Origin: BD1-7 clade bacterium
GTDB taxonomy: Bacteria > Pseudomonadota > Gammaproteobacteria > Pseudomonadales > DT-91
Direction of reading: 5' to 3'
Length of the DNA: 64,000 nt
NCBI GenBank assembly: GCA_902705865.1
Contig: CACSIO010000004.1
Span: 62,001-126,000, forward strand
How positions within the stretch are numbered: position 1 is the stretch's first letter; each line of letters opens with the position of its first letter. A program made the translations under genes and the position numbers. The notes under the pieces are model-generated. The model did not search any database. It was not told the DNA's origin and saw only the letters and a list, made by a program, of their open reading frames with translations. This document shows, piece after piece, positions 36,843-45,729 of this stretch.

Positions 36843-38444
36843 TTATTGGCCCTCACTGTGGGTGGTGCTGGTGTTGTCGGTTTGGGTTTGATCGGTGGCG
36901 TCGCCTAAGCCACGGGCGCGGAACATGCCGTTGGCGAGGTGTTTGACGAGTTCGTTTGGGTCTACTGCTGTGAGTAGCTCTGGCAGGCGGGCTTTGAAAT
37001 CGTCGGCGGTGGTGGCTTCGGCCAGCGCTTGTTGGATGGGGGTGATGACTTCTTGCATCTGGGGTTGCCAGTTGTCGAGCAGCGCTTCGGTGAGGGCGTC
37101 GATGTCGTCGGTGTGTGCTTTTTGTTGGCGGTTGAGGGCGGTGGGTTGGTTTGTTGTTGGTTCAATTGCCGGTGGTGTGGTTGTTACGCCGAGGGTGGCT
37201 TCGCCTTGTTGGGGTTCACGCAGGCCGAACTTGTCGCGGATTTGGCTGGTGGCGACATCGAGGCCTAACGGGACGAGGGTGTCGAGGCCGTTGGTGAGGG
37301 CGGTGAGGTCTTCGGGTTCGGACAGTGGCAGTTTAAACCGTGGGTAAACGGTTTGTGGGCCGTGGTTTAACCGGACGTAGGGTTCGATTAGGTGGCGGTT
37401 GATGGTGGCTTCGAGTTGGCGGCAATCGGCGCGGCAGATGTCTTGGCGTACTTCGTTATGCACTTGGGCTTGGGCGTTGCTGGCGCCGTCTTCGGCGGTC
37501 ATGGTTTGGCCGAGGATGCCTTTGCTGACTTGTTTGTCGAGGAAGCTGCAGAGGGCTTCGAACATTTTATCGCCGCCGGTGCCGGATTTGCGTTCGAGCA
37601 GTTCGACGCGCATTTGTTCGGGCATGATGGCGGAGGCATCGCTGCCGATGCTGGCCACGGCGCGGCGCAGGGTGGCTTTTTCGTCGGGGGTGGCGCCGCT
37701 GTGGTATTTGCCGATGCGGATGGGCATGCCGAAGACTTCGGAGAAGGTCATCCAGTCGCCGAGGGCGAAGGATTTGCACATGTAGGCGGTGGCTGCGAGG
37801 CGAGCTAAGGCGCCGCGAATGGGCAGGCCCATTTTGACGCGGGGGCGGTGGATGACCCAGCGGTAGGGTTGCAGGGGTTCGCCTTCGATGGGGTGGGTGT
37901 TTGTGAGCAGGTGCAGATCAAAACCGTTGGCGCGGTTGATGGCGAAGTAGCGGGGATCGCGCCAGGTGTATTGGCTGGGTATCCATTGGCGGGCGCTGGT
38001 TTGCCAATCGACTTGGGTGATGCCGTAGCCTTTGCCGAGGCCGTCGAGGCTGCCGTCGATGATGTCGGCGAATTCGGGGGCGTGTATGAGGCTGCGCACT
38101 TCGGCGGCGATGTTGATGGCTTTTTGGTCGTCGGCGCTGGCTTCGATGATGGGTTCGATGCCGGCGATGGCGAGTTTGCGTTTGCTGAGTTCGCAGCTGT
38201 AGTGGAGATCGCGTTCTTCCATTTCTTCGGCGAGGGTGAGGAATTCGTGGTGATCGCCGTCGGCGGCGGCTTGTAATACGCTGGCGAGGCGCATGGGTGT
38301 TAGATCACTGGCGATGGAGCCGTGGCCCCAGAGGTTGCGGGTGCCGGTGAGTTGGGCATCGTCGATGTGTTCGGTGAGTACGCGCTTTTTGATGGGGGCT
38401 CCGGTGTGATCGAGGATGATGCTGTTTTGTAGGATGGTGGCCAT
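36843..38444 (-). CDS. Portal protein (Mu gp29 type, DUF935)
   Basis: Portal ring subunit of 533 residues through which DNA enters the head. The start at 38444 (MATILQNSIILDHTGAPI) has AAGGAG upstream that overlaps the terminase stop; an open frame extends further but reads as the shadow of the terminase gene. DUF935 landmarks include LTPMRLASVLQAAADGD, LHYSCELSKRKLAI and GYGITQVDW. The C-terminal tail is polar and rich in Thr/Gln. Confidence 0.92.
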   Translation of the reverse strand: MATILQNSIILDHTGAPIKKRVLTEHIDDAQLTGTRNLWGHGSIASDLTPMRLASVLQAAADGDHHEFLTLAEEMEERDLHYSCELSKRKLAIAGIEPIIEASADDQKAINIAAEVRSLIHAPEFADIIDGSLDGLGKGYGITQVDWQTSARQWIPSQYTWRDPRYFAINRANGFDLHLLTNTHPIEGEPLQPYRWVIHRPRVKMGLPIRGALARLAATAYMCKSFALGDWMTFSEVFGMPIRIGKYHSGATPDEKATLRRAVASIGSDASAIMPEQMRVELLERKSGTGGDKMFEALCSFLDKQVSKGILGQTMTAEDGASNAQAQVHNEVRQDICRADCRQLEATINRHLIEPYVRLNHGPQTVYPRFKLPLSEPEDLTALTNGLDTLVPLGLDVATSQIRDKFGLREPQQGEATLGVTTTPPAIEPTTNQPTALNRQQKAHTDDIDALTEALLDNWQPQMQEVITPIQQALAEATTADDFKARLPELLTAVDPNELVKHLANGMFRARGLGDATDQTQTDNTSTTHSEGQ

Positions 38445-38454
38445 TGTGTGCTCC

Positions 38455-40014
38455 TTAGAGGACGCCTCGGCCTGGGTATCGGCCGCTGTGGTTGTCGTTG
38501 TTGTCGTCGGATTGTTGGGTGGCTTTGAGGGTTTCGTAGCCGTATTCGAGGGTGTCCATTTTTGAGGCGTAGTAGGCCAGGGCGAGTGCGATGGCGGCAT
38601 CGCCGTGGCGTTTTTTGCCTTTGGTGGTGCTGGTGTTGATGTCGGGGACTTTGGCGATGCCTTTGATGACTTTGATGGATTGGAGATCGGATAGGATGTC
38701 GCGATCTTTTGGGATGGTGAGGGTGGCGTCTTCGAAGGCGCTTTTGAACGGTGGCATGTTTTCGAGGTACCAGCGTTGGCTGAGGTCGACTTTTTCGATG
38801 CAGCCTGAGCCGTATCGGTCGGCGGCTTGTTCGGCGATGTAGCCGCCGTTGCCGCGGTTATCGAGGGCGCCGGCTCGCAGGCGTGGGAGGCGATCGGCGA
38901 TGTAGGTGAGGATTTGTTCTTGCTGGCGGTAGGGGACGTTTTGCAGTTCTACCGTGAAGGGTACGGTGCGGTTGAGGTTTTGTTCGATGGCCATGGGGGC
39001 GATAACGGTGAGGTCGCAGACGCGGCCGAAATCTTCGCCGAAGACGTGTTCGTTGGTTGGGTTGAGGGCTTCTAACAATGGGGCGAGGTTGGTTTCGCAC
39101 CAGGTGGCGATTTCTTCGTTGCGTTGGTGTTCGGCTTTGGCATTGAAGGCGGCGGTGCCTTGGTAGCGGATGACGGGGGCGGGTTGCATGTTGGCTTCGA
39201 TCAGGGCGCGGCTGAGGTAGCTGCCGCTGCCGTGTTTGGGGATGCAGTAGTATTCTTCGAGGGCGTCTTCTTCGGTGGCGGTGTCTTTGAGGAGGTTGGC
39301 TTTCCATTCGTCTTCATCGGGTTGGCTCCAGGTGATGCCGCGTACTTGGCAGATGCGTTGGTAGAGGCCTTCGGCGCAGGCATCGTCGAGCGTGATGGTG
39401 TGGATGCTGTAGCGTTTTTTGCCGGCGCGGCTTTGTTGGATGAGATCATTAAACAGGTTTTCAACGCCGTTGTGGGTGCTGATTAATCGCACGTTGGCGC
39501 CCCACATGGTGAGGGCGAGGGCGGCTTTTAGGACTTCGGCGAGGCGCTCGTGGAAGCCGGCCTCATCGATGGTGACGTTGCCTTGCATGCCGCGCAGGTT
39601 GGAGGGGTTGGAGCTGAGTGCTTGCACTTTGAATCCGGAGGGGAAGTTGACGACGAAGGTGAGGATGTCTTTGTCTTCATCCTCTAACACTTCTTGGTGG
39701 ATTTCGCTGGCGGCTTTGTCGAAGGCTTTGGCCCACATGGCGACGGCGTCGATAAATTCGCGGGCCATTTCTTTGTTGCTGCCGACGTAGAAGTGGTTGG
39801 TGCCGCCGTGGGTTTTGGTGGTGGCTGCGGTTAGGCAGGCATCGGAGGCTTCGGCCCAGGTGATGCCGGTGCGGCGGGATTTTTCGGCGATCTTGAGGGG
39901 GCTTTGATCGGCGACCCAGCGGCGTTGGTAGCCGAGCAGGAGTTCGTTGGGGTTGTAGGGGATGAAGCTGGGGAGCGCTTGTTTTACGGCTTGGGCTGTT
40001 GGTGTTTGTTGCAT
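38455..40014 (-). CDS. Terminase large subunit (Mu gp28 type)
   Basis: DNA-packaging motor and nuclease, 519 residues. The ATPase half has the P-loop-like EKSRRTGITWAEA (about residues 45-57) and the Walker B stretch VTIDEAGFHE. The nuclease half has acidic motifs in FGEDFGRVCDLTVIA and KKRHGDAAIALALAYYA. The small-subunit-like DUF3486 gene precedes it and the portal gene follows, as in Mu. Confidence 0.93.
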   Translation of the reverse strand: MQQTPTAQAVKQALPSFIPYNPNELLLGYQRRWVADQSPLKIAEKSRRTGITWAEASDACLTAATTKTHGGTNHFYVGSNKEMAREFIDAVAMWAKAFDKAASEIHQEVLEDEDKDILTFVVNFPSGFKVQALSSNPSNLRGMQGNVTIDEAGFHERLAEVLKAALALTMWGANVRLISTHNGVENLFNDLIQQSRAGKKRYSIHTITLDDACAEGLYQRICQVRGITWSQPDEDEWKANLLKDTATEEDALEEYYCIPKHGSGSYLSRALIEANMQPAPVIRYQGTAAFNAKAEHQRNEEIATWCETNLAPLLEALNPTNEHVFGEDFGRVCDLTVIAPMAIEQNLNRTVPFTVELQNVPYRQQEQILTYIADRLPRLRAGALDNRGNGGYIAEQAADRYGSGCIEKVDLSQRWYLENMPPFKSAFEDATLTIPKDRDILSDLQSIKVIKGIAKVPDINTSTTKGKKRHGDAAIALALAYYASKMDTLEYGYETLKATQQSDDNNDNHSGRYPGRGVL

Positions 40015-40064
40015 GGGGCTCCCTCATCTTGACCTTCTCCTTGCGGGTGAAGGGGCGTTGAGTG

Positions 40065-40646
40065 TTAGGCGATGCCGAGTATTTCGGCTTTGATGGTGTT
40101 GACGGTTTCGCTGGTGAGGCCGGCGGCTTTGGCGACTTTTTCGGCACTGGCGGCGGCTTCTTCGGCGAAGGCCTGGCGGATTTCTTTTTCGCGTTTCAGG
40201 GAATCCATGCTGGCTTTTTCAAGGCGCTGGACGGTGAGGGCGAGGTCTTTGAGCATGCCGAGGGAGGCGGGTTCGTCTTCTTCGCCGGCGGCGAGGGCGA
40301 CGTCGAAGGCCATGGATCGGGTCATTTGGATGAGTAGGTTGCCGACTTGGCCGGTGGGTTTGTCGCCGAGGCGTGCGACCCAGGCATCGGCAATGGCGTT
40401 GGTTTCGCGCATTTTGGCGCCGACCTTTTCCATTTTGCTGGCGTGGCGGCTGAGGCCGGCGCTGCTGATCTTTTTGTTATCTAGACCGAGGGCTTCGAGC
40501 TGCTGATTGACCTCGTTGCGGATTTCTTCTTGGGTGCGGTTTTTGTCACGTAGGGCGGTGTTTAAAAACGCTTTTACTTGATCGGGCAGTTGCTCGACCT
40601 TTGAGGGTTTGCCGCGTTTGGGGGTTTGACGTTGGCTTGGGGGCAT
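40065..40646 (-). CDS. Mu gp27-like protein (DUF3486), probable small terminase
   Basis: A 193-residue, largely helical, charged protein of the DUF3486 family. It shows LPDQVKAFLNTALRDKNRTQ and ISSAGLSRHASKMEKVGAKM. In Mu-like phages this gene always precedes the large terminase and is taken as the small subunit. Confidence 0.85.
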   Translation of the reverse strand: MPPSQRQTPKRGKPSKVEQLPDQVKAFLNTALRDKNRTQEEIRNEVNQQLEALGLDNKKISSAGLSRHASKMEKVGAKMRETNAIADAWVARLGDKPTGQVGNLLIQMTRSMAFDVALAAGEEDEPASLGMLKDLALTVQRLEKASMDSLKREKEIRQAFAEEAAASAEKVAKAAGLTSETVNTIKAEILGIA

Positions 40647-40649
40647 GGG

Positions 40650-40943
40650 TCAGCCTCGTGGTGTTGGGGTGGCGACACCGGGTGCTTTGCCGCGGCCGTT
40701 TGCGATGTCGTGCCCTCGACGGGTGAGGTGGGCGACGTGGGTGCTGGCGATTTCTTCTATTCGAATGAGGCCTTGCTCTTGCAGCCAGGCGAAGTGGCTT
40801 TTGATTTGATCACGGGTGATGTTGTGGCCGTATTGGTTGAGCACCTTTTGCATGATGCTGTCGTTGGCACTGTGGTTGGTTTCTTCGAGGGTGCGTAGGA
40901 TGACGAGGCGCTGATCTTCGGTGACGATATCTTGATAGGGCAT
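40650..40943 (-). CDS. VpaChn25_0724-type small phage protein with winged-helix features
   Basis: A 97-residue protein with a winged-helix look: EDQRLVILRTLEETNHSAND, then DQIKSHFAWLQEQGLIRIEE. Similar proteins occur between DUF2730 and DUF3486 genes in Mu-like phages. The function is unknown. It may bind DNA at the packaging start or act as a regulator; both are inference. Confidence 0.7.
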   Translation of the reverse strand: MPYQDIVTEDQRLVILRTLEETNHSANDSIMQKVLNQYGHNITRDQIKSHFAWLQEQGLIRIEEIASTHVAHLTRRGHDIANGRGKAPGVATPTPRG

Positions 40944-41296
40944 TACGGCTTACCTCCATTTAATAGGTAGGTGTGCATCAGTTGCATGGTGTTGTTGATT
41001 TGTTTGAGTTCGCCGCGCATGGCGTTGAGGCTTTGGGCGCTTTCGTTGATGCGGGTGTGGATGGTTGTCATGTCTTCGTGATCGGGCAGGTGTTCGAGAT
41101 CGCTTTCGACGCGGATGAGGCGGTCGTCTTGGTTTTTGATTTTGGCCTTCAGCTGGTCAGCCAGGTCTTCGATGGATTGCTTGGTGGCTTTGTGTTTGTT
41201 GTCGTTCCAGAGCCAGACGCTGAGGATGACCATGTAGATGAATTGGAACAGGGAGAGGGCGAAGCCGAGTGCCTTGTAGTCGAGGTTATCCGGCAT
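40943..41296 (-). CDS. DUF2730 membrane-anchored coiled-coil protein
   Basis: A 117-residue protein with one N-terminal membrane helix (ALSLFQFIYMVILSVWLW) followed by a charged coiled coil. It belongs to the DUF2730 type found in Mu-like lysis regions. Its topology resembles inner-membrane spanins, and no other spanin is visible in the lysis cassette, so a role in lysis is possible. It overlaps the zinc-finger gene by 11 bases. Confidence 0.72.
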   Translation of the reverse strand: MPDNLDYKALGFALSLFQFIYMVILSVWLWNDNKHKATKQSIEDLADQLKAKIKNQDDRLIRVESDLEHLPDHEDMTTIHTRINESAQSLNAMRGELKQINNTMQLMHTYLLNGGKP

Positions 41297-41519
41297 GGCG
41301 GGCTCCTTGTTCGAAAAAGCCTTGGCAGTCGATGCAGCGGGCGGCGTTGGGTTTGGCGACGAGGCGCTGGGCGCTGATGGGGTCGGCGCAGTCGATGCAG
41401 ATGACGTGGCCTGATGTGGTGTGTTGAGCAGGCTCGGGTGTGCGGCTGGCCTTTTGGTTGTGCATGGCGCGGGCGCGGTCTTGTTCTTCGTGGGCTTTGG
41501 CGTTGTCGATGATGTCCAT
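41286..41519 (-). CDS. TraR/DksA-type C4 zinc-finger protein
   Basis: A 77-residue protein starting at 41519 (MDIIDNAKAHEEQ). A helical N-terminus is followed by a zinc finger with CIDC and CIDC 17 residues apart, ending in FFEQGARHAG. Short TraR/DksA proteins bind RNA polymerase without ppGpp and alter promoter choice. Encoded among the lysis genes, it may tune host or phage transcription late in infection. Confidence 0.82.
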   Translation of the reverse strand: MDIIDNAKAHEEQDRARAMHNQKASRTPEPAQHTTSGHVICIDCADPISAQRLVAKPNAARCIDCQGFFEQGARHAG

Positions 41520-41532
41520 TGGTGGGTGTTCC

Positions 41533-42030
41533 TTACTCGAACAGGCTTTTGGGCTTAGTGCCGGTGATGGTTTGGATAACGGGCGTGCGGTTGCCGCGTT
41601 TTTCGGCGCTGCGACCGATGACCCATGCGCTGCAGATGCCGCCCCAGGCGATCCAGAATTCGGTGGGTAGATTGACGGTGTTGTAAGCGACGGCGGTTTC
41701 ACTGACTTGGCTGATGACTTGTATCAGGTTGGGCACGAGTACGTGGTTGATGGCGATAACAACCAGGCCAAAGTACACGACGGTAGGTCGGGCGCGTTTG
41801 GTGTAGTTGTCGTCTTGTTGCATCTCGGCTTCGATGATGCGGGTTTTGGCTTCTAACTCGGCGCGGATGGTTTGTTCGATTTCGGCATCGCGTTGTTGCA
41901 GGAGTTTTTCGGTAGCTAATATAAAGGCTTGTTTGTCTTTGTCGGTGGTGACGAACTTGCCGATGAGGTTGCTGACGCCATCCATAAAGCCGCCGGTTGC
42001 TCCGCTGAAGATGTCTGTGAGCCATTTCAT
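41533..42030 (-). CDS. Holin (3-TM holin family)
   Basis: A 165-residue membrane protein. A weakly hydrophobic N-terminal segment is followed by a long helical, charged middle, and two clear membrane helices near residues 86-108 and 125-142 (VVYFGLVVIAINHVLVP, FWIAWGGICSAWVIGR). It matches the Holin_3TMs type of Mu-like phages and gene-transfer agents. It directly follows the endolysin gene. Confidence 0.85.
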   Translation of the reverse strand: MKWLTDIFSGATGGFMDGVSNLIGKFVTTDKDKQAFILATEKLLQQRDAEIEQTIRAELEAKTRIIEAEMQQDDNYTKRARPTVVYFGLVVIAINHVLVPNLIQVISQVSETAVAYNTVNLPTEFWIAWGGICSAWVIGRSAEKRGNRTPVIQTITGTKPKSLFE

Positions 42031-42031
42031 G

Positions 42032-42538
42032 TTATTGGCCTCTGCGTAGGTCGATAATGTGTTGTTGGTTTGGCATGAAGCCGTTGTTGACCCATTCGTT
42101 GACGTTGAAGCCTGGGCAGAATTTGGCTGGGTTGTGATCGTTGTGGCCGCTGATGCGTTGCAGATTGGGCAGGTAGTTTTTCAGCGTGACGTAGAGGTGG
42201 CTGAGGCTTTGCCATTGGGCACGGGTGAATTGATCGCGGCCGATCATGCAGATAGCAATGGCGTGTTGGTTCATGCCGTTTTGTGGGCAGTGGGCGCCGG
42301 TTTCGACAAAGGGGCGGCCGGCGACAATGCGGCCGTCGATTTCGATCACGGCGTGGTAGCCGATGTGTTTGAGGTGCGGCTGGTGGTTGGGGGCGAGTTT
42401 TAATTGGCGTTTAAAGCCGAATTGCGGGCCGGCGTGCCAGCGGTCGATGTCTTCGGTGAGATCGGGCCGGCCGTTGGGGGTATCGCTGCAGTGGATGACT
42501 GCTTCGGTGATGTTGGTGAGTGTGCGTAGGGTGCCCAT
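42032..42538 (-). CDS. Endolysin, N-acetylmuramoyl-L-alanine amidase
   Basis: T7-lysozyme-like amidase of 168 residues that cleaves peptidoglycan during lysis. The start at 42538 (MGTLRTLTNITEAVI) has GAGG upstream; the longer frame lacks one. Zinc ligands are visible as the His in VIHCSDT, the His in SGHNDHNPAKFCPGF and the Cys of the same stretch. No signal peptide is seen, so it depends on the holin. Confidence 0.92.
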   Translation of the reverse strand: MGTLRTLTNITEAVIHCSDTPNGRPDLTEDIDRWHAGPQFGFKRQLKLAPNHQPHLKHIGYHAVIEIDGRIVAGRPFVETGAHCPQNGMNQHAIAICMIGRDQFTRAQWQSLSHLYVTLKNYLPNLQRISGHNDHNPAKFCPGFNVNEWVNNGFMPNQQHIIDLRRGQ

Positions 42539-42655
42539 CTGTTTGCCTCGTTTGGCGTGATAAACCATGCGGCCAGTTTGGCAGGGTGGTTCTAACAGAT
42601 GGATTAAAGGGGTTTAGTTATGGAGTGGTTGGGTGTAAGTCGTTTATATATTCAG

Positions 42656-43315
42656 TTAGGGAAACTGAATATTACAGTCTGAAAGCCCGAGAATATTGGC
42701 ATTTTCGACGGCTGATACTGAGATATCTCGTACGATGACAACCATGGGGTGAGGCGCGATATTGTAGCCCTCGATCTGTGTGCAAAGATATTCTGCGAAC
42801 CCTTTGCGATCGCTGCCGTCGTCGTTGGCTTGCGCTGCAAGGATGCGTGAGCCGGTGCCGTTGTGGTACCAGATGGCCTTTTCTATTGCTGATTCGCGTT
42901 CGACTGTGTTAATGGCGTTACTAAGCGTGCTTTGATATTCGTCATCGGCGGTGAAATCATTGTTGATTACGAGGGTTTGTTCTTCGGGTTTATAACTGCA
43001 GCTTGCGTGGTAGAAGGTGGCGTTGGGTAGCTGGATTACTTCTGCTGCGATGGTTAGCTTCCACGGGGTTTGGGTTTTATCGAGCTTGGTGCGTGCGGGG
43101 ACGAAGGTCAATTGGCTGTTTGCTGGTAGGGCTTTGGTTAGGGTGGTTTGCCATTGGGGTTGGCATAATTCGTAGAGGTGTTGGCGTTCAGTAGACTCTG
43201 CCTCTGTTGACTCTTGTTGGTTTGCTATTGATGGGTTCTGAGTTGGTGATTGATTTTCTGATGTGCATGCGGCCAAGGCGATGCTAAGGGTAATTGTCGC
43301 GGTGTATTTGATCAT
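42656..43315 (-). CDS. Predicted lipoprotein of unknown function (prophage cargo)
   Basis: A 219-residue protein with a lipoprotein signal peptide: MIKYTATITLSIALAACTSE, lipobox LAAC, modified Cys at residue 17. A Ser/Thr/Gln-rich linker is followed by a domain with four cysteines and no recognised motif. It lies between the lysis genes and the OLD-like gene and is not a standard phage gene. A surface lipoprotein made by a lysogen could block receptors for related phages, but that is inference. Confidence 0.7.
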   Translation of the reverse strand: MIKYTATITLSIALAACTSENQSPTQNPSIANQQESTEAESTERQHLYELCQPQWQTTLTKALPANSQLTFVPARTKLDKTQTPWKLTIAAEVIQLPNATFYHASCSYKPEEQTLVINNDFTADDEYQSTLSNAINTVERESAIEKAIWYHNGTGSRILAAQANDDGSDRKGFAEYLCTQIEGYNIAPHPMVVIVRDISVSAVENANILGLSDCNIQFP

Positions 43316-43434
43316 TCCTTTGCTCCAAATTCTAACGCTTTATGTAGTGTTAAAACCATGCGGTCATTGCTTGGTTGAGCTGATACTATATCCGGAATTG
43401 GTGTTTGATTCTTGTTTTGATTGTTAATGGATGA

Positions 43435-45471
43435 TTGGGAATGACAGAGCCGTTGTTTGATGGGATTTGGTCGAGAAAGTTGAGACAAGAGCACTATTTT
43501 GCTGTTGATGGTAGAGGGTCGTTAGACGCTATATCTGTAAAACGTCTAAATCTATTTGTTGGCGGTAACAATTCGGGGAAAAGCCAATTCCTTAGACTTT
43601 TGTTTACAAGTTTTGAAGAGGACCTCGATGTTCAGATGGATTCGGCTTCACTTAATTTTAATTCGTTGTATTCAGATTGTTTTGAATCTATAGCCGAAAG
43701 ATTATCTATTCCCATCGAACAAATAGTTCAGGAGTTGCAGATCGATCTACTTTACAGTGGAAAGCTTGCTCCCGCATCAACTATCTTGGCAGAAATAGAG
43801 GGTTTTGCGGATCTGCTGCGAAGAGCCGGAAATCCCAAAATGAGCTTTCCAGGTGAAGCTCACTTTCAAAAAATAGTAACGCTGATTAAACGTTTCTATG
43901 ACGAAAGAGGGAGTAAGCCGCTTGATGGATTTAATGCTATATGGCCATCAATTCTACATCCTAATGATTTTTACTATATTCCTGTTTTGCGCGGGATGCG
44001 TCCGCTTCTTAAAGATCAAAAAGGAGGCTATGTGATCGCAGAGAATTCGCATGATTGTGATGGTGATTGCTACGAGCATCGGACAGCTTATGATTACTTT
44101 CAAGGTATACCGCGTAATGGCAAAGGGAAACAAAGGCACGTGGTTTCTGGCTTGCATCTTTATAGAATGCTAACACGGAAACTATTGGGTAAGCCTGAGG
44201 GGCGTAGACTGGTTGCTGAATATGAACGACTACTTGGAAATGAGTTTTTTGAAGGGCAAGTCATTAGCCTCATTCCAGAATATGGTAATGATACTGTATC
44301 TATAAAGATCGGTGATGAGGAGCAGTTCCCTATCTACAAAGTCGGTGATGGACTACAACAAGCCTTAATTATAACTTCACAGGCGTTTTTTTCTGAAACA
44401 CCGACGCTTTTTTTTGTTGAAGAGCCGGAGGTTCATCTCCACCCCGGTTTTCAGAAAAAACTATGTAACTTTCTTCTGGAGCACACGCCACACCAGTATT
44501 TTATGTCTACTCATTCGAACCATGTATTGGACTTAGCGGATTCTCGTGATGATGTGATGATCTATCGTGTGCAAAAAGAGGCTACTACTGATATTACGAA
44601 GTTTATAGTGAAGGGGGCTAATGGAGATTCTGATGTCCTTAGAGAACTTGGGGTCATGCCTTCGTCTGTTTTTTTGTCAAATTCAACGATTTGGATAGAA
44701 GGTATAACGGACCGCTTATACTTAAGAGCTTTTCTTGAGTTATTCAAGAGTTGCTTGCCTGAAGGTAGTGAAGAGTTGCAGATGCTCAATGGTTTATTGG
44801 AGAACTACCACTATTCATTTGTTGAGTACCAAGGTTCCAATCTTGGTCATTGGTCTTTTTTGGATGAGGAGGATGAGATTGAACCGCGAATGCTGGCGAT
44901 AAAGTCGTGTCCGTCGCCGTTGGTAATCGCCGATGGTGATATTAAGGATAAGGGCGATAGACATGAAATGCTTACTCATGAATTAGATAATGCCCTAATT
45001 ACGCTTGATGCTAAAGAGATTGAAAATTTATTGCCATGGGGCCTATTGCAAGACGTTGCTGGGGAAACTATTTCCGATGCAAAGGGACGTTTCTCGTCTT
45101 TGGTTGAGACTGATCATGCGAATGACACTGATGAGTTTAAGCAAGTCGTTAAGGAGTATAAAGATACTGTGATAGATTCTCTTGAAAACCATAGCGATAT
45201 GTCGGCGGAAATAAATTCGAGCTCTCTTGGGATAGGCCATCATTTAGATAATGCTTTAGGGTTAGACGATGATAAACTTTTCTTTGCTGATCCTAGTGGC
45301 ACTATTTACGGAAAGGTTAAGTTTTGTCGTAAAGCTGTTTCAAGACTCAACTCAGAGACCGAAGAATATGAATTGACGGAACCTGCCAAAGATCTTTGCC
45401 GTGCGATCTATAAGCATATTTTAGAGTCTAACGGTATGAATGCCGACTTAGAATGCTTAAATCGTGATTGA
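43435..45471 (+). CDS. OLD-family-like ATPase with TOPRIM nuclease region (cargo)
   Basis: A 678-residue protein on the strand opposite to the phage operons. The ABC-type ATPase half has Walker A LFVGGNNSGKSQF (about residues 38-50), Walker B LFFVEEPEVHLHP (about 323-335) and the His switch MSTHSNHVLDL. The C-terminal half has TOPRIM-like acidic motifs: IWIEGITDRLYLRAF (about 417), VIADGDIKDKG (about 496) and KEIENLLPW (about 526). This architecture defines OLD-family nucleases, of which P2 Old excludes phage lambda. The DNA is AT-rich. It stands alone, with no GajB-like UvrD helicase beside it. Confidence 0.85.
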   Translation: MGMTEPLFDGIWSRKLRQEHYFAVDGRGSLDAISVKRLNLFVGGNNSGKSQFLRLLFTSFEEDLDVQMDSASLNFNSLYSDCFESIAERLSIPIEQIVQELQIDLLYSGKLAPASTILAEIEGFADLLRRAGNPKMSFPGEAHFQKIVTLIKRFYDERGSKPLDGFNAIWPSILHPNDFYYIPVLRGMRPLLKDQKGGYVIAENSHDCDGDCYEHRTAYDYFQGIPRNGKGKQRHVVSGLHLYRMLTRKLLGKPEGRRLVAEYERLLGNEFFEGQVISLIPEYGNDTVSIKIGDEEQFPIYKVGDGLQQALIITSQAFFSETPTLFFVEEPEVHLHPGFQKKLCNFLLEHTPHQYFMSTHSNHVLDLADSRDDVMIYRVQKEATTDITKFIVKGANGDSDVLRELGVMPSSVFLSNSTIWIEGITDRLYLRAFLELFKSCLPEGSEELQMLNGLLENYHYSFVEYQGSNLGHWSFLDEEDEIEPRMLAIKSCPSPLVIADGDIKDKGDRHEMLTHELDNALITLDAKEIENLLPWGLLQDVAGETISDAKGRFSSLVETDHANDTDEFKQVVKEYKDTVIDSLENHSDMSAEINSSSLGIGHHLDNALGLDDDKLFFADPSGTIYGKVKFCRKAVSRLNSETEEYELTEPAKDLCRAIYKHILESNGMNADLECLNRD

Positions 45472-45729
45472 TAAGAAGCAAATTTTCGTATCGACTACTT
45501 TTGCCCATCGGAAAGTCAGGATCTGTCGTGTTGTTTCTCCGATGGCATGAATGTGAACAAAGAATGGCCACTCTTTGTCATAAATGTACGGGCATATTCA
45601 TGGGTCTAATAAAATGGAGAGTAATATCGAATATTTGATTGAAGGATGGTGAAGGGGTGCTGGGTTGGATGCAAAGCTCTATACCTAGAATAAGTTTAGA
45701 GATTTGAATGGAAGTTCTATTGAGTCGTT
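45472..45729. other. Gap between the convergent OLD-like and ImmA-like genes
   Basis: An AT-rich stretch of 258 bases. CCATCGGA and TCCGATGG form an 8-bp inverted repeat around a loop of about 28 bases near 45509-45546. It might serve as a terminator for the rightward gene. No open frame of note. Confidence 0.4.

Noticed and set aside
38445..38600. Upstream extension of the portal gene
   Set aside because: It overlaps the terminase gene and reads as a low-complexity shadow; AAGGAG supports the start at 38444.
20481..41670. Many long rightward frames opposite the head and tail genes
   Set aside because: They are Gly/Val/Phe/Ala-rich shadows arising from the codon bias of the leftward genes, without ribosome sites or recognisable motifs.
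45472..45729. Inverted repeat as a small RNA or antitoxin RNA gene
   Set aside because: One 8-bp inverted repeat with a long loop and no promoter or T tract is not enough to call an RNA gene.
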